This document shows positions 1-7,397 of a DNA stretch of 64,000 bases, in pieces (position 1 is the stretch's first letter; each line of letters starts with the position of its first letter). The notes beneath the pieces are model-generated. The model did not search any database. It was given only the letters and a program-made list of their open reading frames with translations, and was not told the origin of the DNA. Made by a program: the position numbers and the translations under genes. This stretch comes from Streptomyces sp. NBC_00620 (GTDB lineage Bacteria > Actinomycetota > Actinomycetes > Streptomycetales > Streptomycetaceae), in assembly GCF_026341825.1 (NCBI RefSeq), contig NZ_JAPENY010000002.1:1459001-1523000 (forward strand). Direction: 5' to 3'.

Positions 1-1253
1 CTCTGGTCGTCGACGTTGGCGTTGAACCACAGCGTGATGAAGACCGCGGCCGCCATGAAGACCAGGACCAGTGGGCGCACGGCCCGGCTCCACTCGGGAG
101 CCATGCCGTAGCGCGGCAGATAGCGCGGTACGAGGTTGAGGAGCCCGGCGAGCGCGGAGGCGCCGGCGAACCAGAGGATCGCGATGGTCGAGATGTCGTA
201 GACCGTGCCGAAGGCCTCACCGAGGTGCTCGTGCGCGAGAAACGCGAGCGCACGGCCGTTCGCCGAGCCGCCGCTCTCGAACTCGTCCTGGGGGATCAGG
301 ATGGTCGTCGCCAGGCTGGAAAGGAGCAGGAAGCCGCTCATGATCACGGCGGCCGTGGTGAGCAGCTTGCGGGTTTCGCGGATCCGGCCGACCGGCTTCT
401 CGTACGTGTCCGTCGAGTCGCCCTTGACCTGCGGCATCACCGCCACGCCCGTCTCGAAGCCGGACATGCCGAGTGCCAGCTTCGGGAAGACGAGCAGTGC
501 CACGCCGACCATCGCGAGCGGCGAGGAGTGCTCGGCCGTCATCATGTCCGTCCAGTCGCCGATCTTGACCGGGTTGCTCAGCACCTCCCACGCGGAGGTG
601 GCCAGAACGACGACATTAAGTGCGAGATACGCCGTCACGAGGACCACGGCGATACCGATGGCCTCCTTGAAGCCCTTCAGGAAGACCGCACCCAGACCGG
701 CGACCAGGACGAGGGTGATCCAGACGTTCCCGCCGTGCATCCAGTGCGGAGCGAAAGGATTCTCCACGACGTGCGCGGAGGCGTCCGCAGCCGACAGCGT
801 GATCGTGATCATGAAGTCGGTCGCGGCGAACCCGAGCAGCACGAGGACGAAGATCTTCCCCGACCACCAGGGCAGCAGCCGCTCCAGCATCGCGATCGAA
901 CCCTCGCCGTGCGGGCTCTCGTGCGCGACACGGCGGTACACCGGCAGCGCGCCCAGCAGGGTCAGCGCGATCAGCACGAGCGTCGCGAGCGGGGAGAGCA
1001 GTCCGGCCGCGAGGGCGGCGATACCCGGCTGGTAGCCGAGCGTGGAGAAGTAGTCCACGCCGGTCAGACACATCACGCGCCACCAGGTGTGGCCCTGGTG
1101 CTCGGCGTCCGGGGTGGCGTGCGGGCCCGGGTGACGGGCCGACCGCTCGCTCAGGCCCTCCAGGAGCCACGCCCGCCAGCGGGGCGTGGCGGCGGAGGGT
1201 CCGGGATGGCCGGGCGCGTCCGAGTCGGAACTCTCCACCTGAGTGCCGGTCAT
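1..1253 (-). CDS. APC-family amino-acid permease, C-terminus outside window
   Basis: Integral membrane transporter of the amino acid/polyamine/organocation superfamily, expected to import an amino acid across the cytoplasmic membrane. The first ~417 residues are visible and the stop lies beyond base 1. After a hydrophilic N-terminus of about 55 residues, the motif VDYFSTLGYQPGIAALAAG opens the first membrane helix, and several long hydrophobic helices follow (for example LATLVLIALTLLGALPVYR and VWITLVLVAGLGAVFLKGF). The ATG start is preceded by GGGAG at a good distance. It is divergent from the YigZ gene across about 180 bp. The substrate cannot be read from sequence; a KUP-like potassium carrier is a less likely alternative. 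Confidence 0.85.
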   Translation of the reverse strand, partial: MTGTQVESSDSDAPGHPGPSAATPRWRAWLLEGLSERSARHPGPHATPDAEHQGHTWWRVMCLTGVDYFSTLGYQPGIAALAAGLLSPLATLVLIALTLLGALPVYRRVAHESPHGEGSIAMLERLLPWWSGKIFVLVLLGFAATDFMITITLSAADASAHVVENPFAPHWMHGGNVWITLVLVAGLGAVFLKGFKEAIGIAVVLVTAYLALNVVVLATSAWEVLSNPVKIGDWTDMMTAEHSSPLAMVGVALLVFPKLALGMSGFETGVAVMPQVKGDSTDTYEKPVGRIRETRKLLTTAAVIMSGFLLLSSLATTILIPQDEFESGGSANGRALAFLAHEHLGEAFGTVYDISTIAILWFAGASALAGLLNLVPRYLPRYGMAPEWSRAVRPLVLVFMAAAVFITLWFNANVDDQ

Positions 1254-1435
1254 GCTGCGATCTCCCTGCGATCGGTAGGGCCGGCGATCCGGCATCGGTC
1301 GAACCGTTCCCCGGCCTGGGCCTTGTGGGCAACGACGAGCGAGTATCCACCACCTCCTTGTGCACACGTCGGCCGGGGCGACCGTGCGCGGATCCGGCGT
1401 GCTCCACGCGCGCGTGCAGCACATACGCTGGCGTG

Positions 1436-2062
1436 ATGCAGGACGAGTACCGCACAGTGGCCCGCGTGGGCGTGCACGAGACCGAGGTCAACCGCTCCCG
1501 TTTCCTGTGCGCCCTCGCCCCGGCCGCCACCGAGCGGGAGGCCCAGGACTTCATCGCCGGCATCCGCAAGGAGCACGCCGACGCCACCCACAACTGCTAC
1601 GCCTACGTCATCGGAGCCGACGCCGCCGTCCAGCGGGCGAGCGACGACGGCGAACCCGGCGGCACCGCGGGCGTCCCCATGCTCCAGATGCTGCTGCGCC
1701 GCGACATGCGGTACGTCGTCGCCGTCGTCACCCGCTACTACGGCGGCGTCAAGCTCGGCGCGGGCGGACTGATCAGGGCGTACGGCGGTTCGGTCGGAGA
1801 GGCCCTGGACACCCTGGGGACCCTCACGCGCCGCAGGTTCCGGCTGGCGACGCTGACCGTCGACCACCAGCGTGCGGGCAAGGTGCAGAACGATCTGCGC
1901 TCCACCGGGCGCGAGGTACGTGACGTGCGTTACGGCGAGGCGGTCACGATCCAGATCGGGCTGCCGGACGCGGATGTCGAGTCGTTCAAGGCGTGGCTGG
2001 CCGATGCCACCGCAGGGACGGCCGGGTTCGAACTGGGCGGAGAGGCGTACGGGGACGCGTAG
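1436..2062 (+). CDS. IMPACT/YigZ family protein (UPF0029 + DUF1949)
   Basis: A 208-residue protein of the YigZ/IMPACT family. The N-terminal UPF0029 domain spans roughly residues 1-125 and carries the family motifs THNCYAYVIG, DDGEPGGTAGVPML and VVTRYYGGVKLGAGGL. A DUF1949 domain of about 55 residues ends the chain. Eukaryotic IMPACT regulates Gcn2 signalling; the bacterial role is unclear, and ribosome or translation-quality functions have been proposed. The ATG at 1436 was chosen over upstream in-frame codons because family members begin just before the YRTV segment; a GTG lies directly before it. It stands alone and converges on the DUF2236 gene. Confidence 0.9.
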   Translation: MQDEYRTVARVGVHETEVNRSRFLCALAPAATEREAQDFIAGIRKEHADATHNCYAYVIGADAAVQRASDDGEPGGTAGVPMLQMLLRRDMRYVVAVVTRYYGGVKLGAGGLIRAYGGSVGEALDTLGTLTRRRFRLATLTVDHQRAGKVQNDLRSTGREVRDVRYGEAVTIQIGLPDADVESFKAWLADATAGTAGFELGGEAYGDA

Positions 2063-2212
2063 GCGGGGCACACGGGCCGATACGGGAGTAGCCGCCCGTG
2101 ATGTCTGACGCGGCCGTCGGTGGAGCGCGTGCCGGAGAGGTCTTCTTCCCGGACGCATGGAGGCTGTGGGCCACGCGTCACTCGAAGAGCCGTCGTCTCT
2201 GCGCGCGGGCCG

Positions 2213-3370
2213 TCAGACGGTGGCGGCCGGCGGGATCCACCGGTGGGTGCGGGGTGCAGCGCTGGAGAGGCCGTAGTCCTTCTTGAGGGTTTCGGGGATC
2301 GCGTAGTGCATGACGCGTCCACGGGTGAGGGATGACAGCTCGAGGACCGTGGTGAGGTGGCCGAGGCGGTCCAGGGCCCAGGCGCCGAGCGGGGAGCGGT
2401 CCTCAATGGTCTCCAGGACGCCGAGGACGTGGGGTACGGCCCTGACGACGGTGTCCCACGATGTGCGCGGGACGTGTAGCCAGTCGGCGCAGGTGTCGCC
2501 GATGAGGTGGCGGATGAGGGTGGAGACGATCGGGTCGAAGAAGGTGCCGGGTACCACCTCCTCGTAGAGGTCGATCAGCTGCCGGGTCAGATGCGTGCCC
2601 TCCTCGGAGGGCCCCATGTGCCGGACCATGTACAGGTCGAGGAACCCGCGCGCCTCGTCGAGAGTTCGGGGGACGGCGTCCTGGTCGACGCCCAGCATGG
2701 CGCCGACGACGCGCCACGCGTAGTAGTACGCTTCCGCGCCCTCGGCCGACATGTGAATCCCGAGGCGGTGCAGGCTGTCCAGGACGAGCAGAGAGAAGAA
2801 CATCTGCCCGCCGATCATGTCCTCCTGGCAGATCGGCGTTCCGTGGGTCGCGGCGTCCCAGCGGTTTTCGCGGGTGAGGTGGTGGCGGATGGAGGCGTGC
2901 AGGAGGCGGACCTTCTGGGCGGCGGGGATGAAGCGGCTGCCGGCCTCGAAGGCGTCGGGCTGCATCAGATGGACGGTGAACTGGCCGGTCTCCGCCATCC
3001 GTTTGGACGGGTACTTCAGGCCATGGGTGGCCGACAGCAGCTTCGCCACGTGCGGGACGAGGTAGCAGGCGGGCATGGCGGCGAAGGACAGCGCGGTGGA
3101 GATGTGCACGTTGTTGTCGATGAAGAACAGCCGGGCCTTCTCCATCTCCGCCCAGTCCACCCAGGCCGGCGGCGTGCCGGTGGCTTCCAGGTACTCGCGC
3201 GCGACATCGGGCAGTCCGTCCGGGAGGGGAGCGCCGGCGGTGGAGACGTAGCGCATCAGGGTGTTGAACTTTCCCACCTCCCCCCGTTCGAAAAGCTCGG
3301 CGACGGTGGCATCGGCGAGTTCGTCGCCGGCCTGCCGCAGGGCGTCCATCGATGCGTCGGTGTAGGTCAT
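2213..3370 (-). CDS. DUF2236 / oxygenase MpaB-like (latex-clearing-protein-related) haem protein
   Basis: A 385-residue member of the DUF2236 family, which includes the rubber oxygenase Lcp and the fungal MpaB oxygenase. The diagnostic segment is VRLLHASIRHHL at about residues 154-165; by analogy with Lcp the first histidine there (about 158) would be the axial haem ligand. Lcp cleaves polyisoprene double bonds with dioxygen. No signal peptide is visible, unlike secreted Lcp, so a cytoplasmic or membrane-associated isoprenoid substrate is more likely. A gaggaa Shine-Dalgarno supports the ATG at 3370. It lies 94 bp downstream of a polyprenyl diphosphate synthase on the same strand, which suggests that the enzyme oxidises a product of that synthase. 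The substrate is inferred only from context. Confidence 0.75.
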   Translation of the reverse strand: MTYTDASMDALRQAGDELADATVAELFERGEVGKFNTLMRYVSTAGAPLPDGLPDVAREYLEATGTPPAWVDWAEMEKARLFFIDNNVHISTALSFAAMPACYLVPHVAKLLSATHGLKYPSKRMAETGQFTVHLMQPDAFEAGSRFIPAAQKVRLLHASIRHHLTRENRWDAATHGTPICQEDMIGGQMFFSLLVLDSLHRLGIHMSAEGAEAYYYAWRVVGAMLGVDQDAVPRTLDEARGFLDLYMVRHMGPSEEGTHLTRQLIDLYEEVVPGTFFDPIVSTLIRHLIGDTCADWLHVPRTSWDTVVRAVPHVLGVLETIEDRSPLGAWALDRLGHLTTVLELSSLTRGRVMHYAIPETLKKDYGLSSAAPRTHRWIPPAATV

Positions 3371-3464
3371 GGCAGGGTTCCTCGTCTTCCTCGGGATCGT
3401 CCACGACAGGCGGGAGGGGCGGCGGACCGGAACGACACGAGCCCGTGCCACTCCGATGCGAGGG

Positions 3465-4520
3465 TCAGGACAGGCGTACCGCCGCGGAATGCGCCAGCGC
3501 GGTCAGTCCGCCGGCGGCGTGCGCCGGGAGATCCAACTCATGGAGGGCGTCAAGAGCCTCCTCGACCCGCGCTCCGATCATGTCCTCGATGCGGTCGGGC
3601 GCCCTCAGCCGACGCATCACCTCGCGGACCGCGTCCAGCCCCTCCCCGACCAGGTCGTCCCGGCCCAGCAGGGAGTTCAACAGTTCGCGCTCCGCGTCGT
3701 CGGCGAGACGCCAAGTCTCTGCCAGCAGGGCCGTGGGCCGGCGACCGCGCACATCGTCGGCATTGGCCTTGCCGGTGTGCTCCGGGTCTCCGAACAGCCC
3801 GAGTAGATCGTCCCGGAGCTGGAACGCCTCGCCCAGTGGCAGCCCGTACGCGGAGTAGCCCTCGCGCAGCCGCGCGCCCGCCCCGGCCAGCGCACCACCG
3901 ATCAACAGAGGCTGTTCGACGGTGTACTTGGCGGTCTTGTACCGGATCACCTTCAACGACGCCTCGGTGTCCGGGCCGACTCCGGTCCGCAGGATCTCCA
4001 GACACTCGCCCGCGATCAGCTCACGGGCCATCACCGCCCACAACGGGCGGGCCCGGGCGAGATACGCGGCGGGCAGACCGCTGGTGGCGAACAACTGCCC
4101 GGCCAGCGCCATCAGCAGATCCCCCACCAGCATCGCCAACGACCGCGCGGCGGCATCGGCGTCCGGACGAGCCCCTACGGTCCCGCGCAGGGCGACGTGG
4201 GTCGTGGGTCGCCCATGCCGCAGCGGACTGTCGTCGATGAGGTCGTCGTGCACAACCGCCGCGGCGTGCACCAGCTCCATGGAGGCCGCCGCCCGCACCA
4301 GCGCGTCGCTGTCCGGTTGTCCCACCGCACGCCAGCCCCAGTAGCAGAACGCCGCCCGCAGCCGCTTGCCGTCCGCGACCGCCGCCTCCAGCCTCTCGGC
4401 CACCGTGCCGAGCATCGGATCGATTGCCGCGAACTCGTCGGCCTCCCGGGCGACGAACCGACACAGCACCTCGTCCACGCGGGCCTTGAACGCGGCCCAC
4501 TCCCACCGGTCAGACGTCAC
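3465..4520 (-). CDS. polyprenyl diphosphate synthase family protein
   Basis: A 351-residue trans-isoprenyl diphosphate synthase, which condenses isopentenyl diphosphate onto an allylic diphosphate. The first Asp-rich motif DDLID is at about residues 92-96, preceded by small residues (AAAVV), which in this family often allow products longer than C15. YKTAKYT sits near 194-200, and the second Asp-rich motif DDLLG is at about 237-241. Both Mg-binding motifs are intact, so activity is expected. The GTG start at 4520 overlaps the stop of the upstream small gene by 11 bp, indicating translational coupling. Geranylgeranyl or a longer chain is the best guess. No terpene cyclase is recognisable nearby. 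Confidence 0.88.
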   Translation of the reverse strand: MTSDRWEWAAFKARVDEVLCRFVAREADEFAAIDPMLGTVAERLEAAVADGKRLRAAFCYWGWRAVGQPDSDALVRAAASMELVHAAAVVHDDLIDDSPLRHGRPTTHVALRGTVGARPDADAAARSLAMLVGDLLMALAGQLFATSGLPAAYLARARPLWAVMARELIAGECLEILRTGVGPDTEASLKVIRYKTAKYTVEQPLLIGGALAGAGARLREGYSAYGLPLGEAFQLRDDLLGLFGDPEHTGKANADDVRGRRPTALLAETWRLADDAERELLNSLLGRDDLVGEGLDAVREVMRRLRAPDRIEDMIGARVEEALDALHELDLPAHAAGGLTALAHSAAVRLS

Positions 4521-4788
4521 CGGCGGCCTTCCGAGCCAGGGCGCGCCGGGCGAGGATCTCCAAGTGGGCCGGGGGCACGTCCGCGTACCGGTCCAGCACC
4601 AGACGCCCACGCGCCACGAGCTCGTTCTCGGCCTCCGCCGCCAACTCCGCGGCGTCCGACCGGCGTAGCAGCCCACGCACCGTCCCCAAGGCCGAACCCA
4701 CCGTGCTCACCGCCAGATCGGCCAGCCCGACAGCCACCAACAGCGTCTGTCCGTCCAAGCCCCCGCGCCGTCCCGCTTCTTGCGTCAA
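4510..4788 (-). CDS. small hypothetical protein coupled to polyprenyl synthase
   Basis: An unrecognised 92-residue protein. It has a moderately hydrophobic stretch near residues 14-36 (TLLVAVGLADLAVSTVGSALG) followed by an Ala/Glu/Arg-rich, probably helical C-terminus. The best start is the TTG at 4788, because gggggaga lies 4-5 bases upstream; an ATG two codons earlier is in another frame and stops at once. Its stop overlaps the GTG of the synthase by 11 bp, so the two are almost certainly made together. A role as an accessory or chain-carrying partner of the synthase is inference from coupling alone. Confidence 0.55.
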   Translation of the reverse strand: MTQEAGRRGGLDGQTLLVAVGLADLAVSTVGSALGTVRGLLRRSDAAELAAEAENELVARGRLVLDRYADVPPAHLEILARRALARKAAGDV

Positions 4789-4889
4789 GCCATCTCCCCC
4801 ACCCGTCGTACATCCAAATAGCCCTGGGCACACAGCGTCCTTCCGAGCATCGCGTCCCATCGGGTGCGAGAGCCGAAGAACTCACGATC

Positions 4890-5259
4890 GAGTGATCTAC
4901 CCGCTCGACCGTACGGATCACTGCCGGAGAGCACCCGTACGTCGTCCCGCGCGTCGTGAGCCCGCTCCTGACGCACCAACTGGGCCTGTCCCTGCCGTTC
5001 CTGGACTGCCCGCCCCGCCAGGATTACAAGCCGTATGTCCCCAAGGCCCCCTGCGCGTACCGCAATCCGGGCCGCCTGGGGTGCGCCTTGCCGATGCGGG
5101 GGTGAAGCGTCCGCCACCCGGCATGAACTCGGCGCGCCGGCGGAGCTGCTGACCGACTACCAACTGAAGGTCGACCTGGGCGAGTTCCTCGGCCGACGTT
5201 CGGCGATGAGGTGGGGCCCCGTGGACGATACGGTCCACCGAGGTGCGCGGATCAGCTGA
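4890..5259 (+). pseudogene. possible degraded coding remnant, two frames
   Basis: The 460-bp gap between the small gene and the SCO2400-like gene contains no convincing intact gene. On the plus strand two adjoining pieces in different frames have protein-like composition: about 4892-5104 (segments such as LGLSLPFLDCPPRQDYKPYV) and about 5121-5259 (TDYQLKVDLGEFLGRRS, then MRWGPVDDTVHRG before a stop). They would join by a frameshift near 5100. The parent family is not recognised. It may equally be fortuitous open frame in GC-rich DNA. Confidence 0.25.
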
Positions 5260-6058
5260 TGCAGACCAGCCCGAGCAGGCAGAGCCCTGACGGCGAGGAC
5301 GAGTCGGACGGTGAGGAGGTCGCCGACGAGGTGTCCGTGCTTGAGGTGCCGGTGCTGTCGGTGGCCGAGGGCGTGGGCGAGGCAGCCGTCCCGGTAGCGG
5401 TGTCGGTGGCATCGGACACCGTGGAGTCGGCCTGCGACTCGGCAGCGGACGCCGCCGTCGCCAGGGGAGTCGTGCCGCCGGCCTGTTGGGTCGTCGGCGT
5501 GGCCTGGGGCGCTGCGGCGGACTGCTCGTGCGGTGCGTTCGCCGTGGTCGCCGTGGAGGAGGGCGTGGCGGACGACGTGCGCTGGGATGGGCGCGTCTCG
5601 GTCGGCGTCGACGAGGCCGGAGTGGGCTCCGTGACCTGCTCCTCCGCGATCCCCATGGCTTCCCTGTCGGGCGCGGATGCAGCCTGCGCCCGATCCGTGG
5701 ACTGCTGGTCCGTCAAGGAGACGGTCAGGCCGCCGCCGACCAGGGCGACCGCGGTGGCCACCAGGGCCCTGCGCTGGGTCTTCCTCCAGCGCTCCCGCTG
5801 GCGACGCCGTGCCGCCCGGCCCGTCGGCGTCGGGAAGGGGGAGTCCGGGCCGTTGTACGGGTGCTCCTGCGGTGCCTCGTCGAATTCCTCGGCGTCGGGC
5901 TCCGCGTTGTGCCACAGCTGGGACGGGGCCTGCCACCCTGCTGTGACCGTCGCGGGCGTTCCGTCGGCGAGGGGAGCGATGCTCGGGGCGTAGGCGCCGC
6001 AGCCGGGGCACGCCAGGGCGCCGTTGAGGTGCCGACGGCAATCGGAGCAGTAGTCCAT
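5252..6058 (-). CDS. SCO2400-like protein: zinc ribbon, one membrane helix, Ser/Thr-rich tail
   Basis: A 268-residue protein of a Streptomyces-specific type I associate with the SCO2400 family. Four cysteines at residues 4, 7, 17 and 20 (CSDC and CPGC) form a short zinc ribbon. An acidic linker and a basic patch (RAARRRQRERWRKTQRR) precede one membrane helix at about 98-115. The following 140 residues are rich in Ser, Thr, Ala and Pro, and the chain ends in the hydrophobic LCLLGLVCIS. This predicts a cytoplasmic zinc ribbon and an extended extracellular tail. The ATG at 6058 has aggaaga upstream; an in-frame ATG at 6079 is possible. Function unknown. Confidence 0.75.
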   Translation of the reverse strand: MDYCSDCRRHLNGALACPGCGAYAPSIAPLADGTPATVTAGWQAPSQLWHNAEPDAEEFDEAPQEHPYNGPDSPFPTPTGRAARRRQRERWRKTQRRALVATAVALVGGGLTVSLTDQQSTDRAQAASAPDREAMGIAEEQVTEPTPASSTPTETRPSQRTSSATPSSTATTANAPHEQSAAAPQATPTTQQAGGTTPLATAASAAESQADSTVSDATDTATGTAASPTPSATDSTGTSSTDTSSATSSPSDSSSPSGLCLLGLVCIS

Positions 6059-6368
6059 CTGCGATCTTCCTGAGTTCATTTCGCACGGGGGAGCGAGCCG
6101 CGAGTAAAGGTAACGAGGCTTCAGAAAGGGTGTGTGCAGCCTGTGTGACACTCCTGCGCAGATGTGTCCGGGGCGTGGCCGCCGGAACGACGCATCCACG
6201 CGCCATATCCGTTGGTTGCACGACTTTGGTCCGCTTCTCGGTTCGGACCGGTGCCGTTCGCGGCTACGTCCAGGGCCTGGATGAGGAGCTCACCGACCAC
6301 GACCACGTTCTTCTCGTCCGGCACGGTCACTCGGCGCCCGAGGCCACGCAGAAGATCCTCCCGCTCAC

Positions 6369-6570
6369 CGAGGCCCTCCTCGGCTCTTCGCGCAGGAAGC
6401 CGCCCGACGCCTGGGGCTTCCGCCCCTGGAGCGCTTCGTCGACGTCGGGCGGCGCGCGCCCGAGGACGTGGCCGTGATCGGCTTCGACGAGGCCCAGCAC
6501 TCCTCGGACGGCTCGGCGCCCGCAGCGCCACCGTTTGCCTACGCCGGGCCCGGTTCTGTCCTGGCCACGT
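6369..6570 (+). pseudogene. LacI-family regulator C-terminal remnant
   Basis: In the 480-bp gap before the spermidine-synthase-like gene, one plus-strand frame encodes GRRAPEDVAVIGFDEAQ. This closely matches the conserved effector-domain signature of LacI/GalR regulators (R-V-P-x-D-V-x-V-x-G-F-D-D). The frame ends at TAG near 6570. No DNA-binding domain, start codon or full effector domain can be joined to it, so this looks like the decayed 3' end of a regulator gene. The rest of the gap (6059-6368) shows nothing recognisable. Confidence 0.4.
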
Positions 6571-7267
6571 AGACGGTGTTGGTCGAGGTGCCGCCTTGCA
6601 GGGGATTGTCGAAGTCGACGACATGGGCTGCTGATTGCGGGAAGACCTCCGTGAGTGCGGAGGCGAACTGTTTGTCCGGCGGGTCGTTCGACCACAGGGC
6701 GAAGACCCCGTTGGGGTGAAGGTGCTCGGTGAGAGCGCGGAGCCCGGCAGGCTGGTAGAGCGCCGCGTGGCGCGGGTGGAGCACATGGCGCGGAGAATGG
6801 TCGACGTCCAGCAGGATGGCGTGGAAGCGGCGGCCCGGTTCACTCGGGTCCAGACCGCACGAATCGGCCGCCATCGCGAAGAAGTCGCCCTGAACCAGGC
6901 GGCAGCGGGGGTCCGAAGTCAGCCGGGCGCCGAGAGGGACCAGGCCCCGCTGATGCCAGTCGATGACTTCGGCGAGTGTGTCGATCACGGTCAGCGAGCG
7001 CACCCGGGGGTCGTCCAGCACGGCCTCGGCGGTGTACCCGAGTCCGAGTCCGCCGACGGCGACGTCCAGTTCGGTGCCCGGCAGTTCCGCCAGTCCGAGT
7101 TCCGCAAGCGCGATCTCGCCGGCTGTGAACAGGCTGGACATCAAGAACTCGTCGCCGAGCTTCACCTCGTACACATCAGTGCCCGACGCCGGGTCGCGTC
7201 GGCGTCGCAGGCTGATGTCGCCCATCGCGGTCGGGCGCCAGTCGATCTCCTCGAAACGCGCGCTCAT
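6539..7267 (-). CDS. spermidine synthase-like aminopropyltransferase/methyltransferase-fold protein
   Basis: A 242-residue protein with a Rossmann-type spermine/spermidine synthase fold. The nucleotide-binding core is DVAVGGLGLGYTAEAVL, followed by the acidic strand end SLTVIDT, and a second motif is HAILLDVDHSPRHVL. Spermidine synthases move an aminopropyl group from decarboxylated S-adenosylmethionine to putrescine. Many actinobacterial relatives lack clear polyamine specificity, so substrate assignment is open. The ATG at 7267 is preceded by aaaggtaa. It follows the RNase J gene by 130 bp on the same strand and may be its downstream partner. Confidence 0.75.
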   Translation of the reverse strand: MSARFEEIDWRPTAMGDISLRRRRDPASGTDVYEVKLGDEFLMSSLFTAGEIALAELGLAELPGTELDVAVGGLGLGYTAEAVLDDPRVRSLTVIDTLAEVIDWHQRGLVPLGARLTSDPRCRLVQGDFFAMAADSCGLDPSEPGRRFHAILLDVDHSPRHVLHPRHAALYQPAGLRALTEHLHPNGVFALWSNDPPDKQFASALTEVFPQSAAHVVDFDNPLQGGTSTNTVYVARTEPGPA

Positions 7268-7397
7268 CCGTTTACCTTTCTGACGCACCGCCGGTGCCCG
7301 AAGCCGGTGCCTCGAACGCCGCTCTGCGCGGGTCTGGACGCAGGCGTGAAACCGTTCCTGCTGCCGGCAGGGCAGGCGCGGCGAAGGGGGCCGCCGG

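Noticed and set aside
1351..1359. AAGGAGGTG on the minus strand upstream of the permease, like a perfect ribosome site
   Set aside because: The next starts are in a different frame from the permease or too close, and no protein follows that makes sense; probably chance.
1254..1435. Possible c-di-AMP riboswitch before the APC permease
   Set aside because: The GGGUGAA and CCGACAG blocks found before the NlpC gene are absent here.
6240..6480. HVLLVRHGHS resembling a phosphoglycerate-mutase motif
   Set aside because: No further phosphatase motifs in frame and a different frame from the LacI remnant; likely fortuitous.
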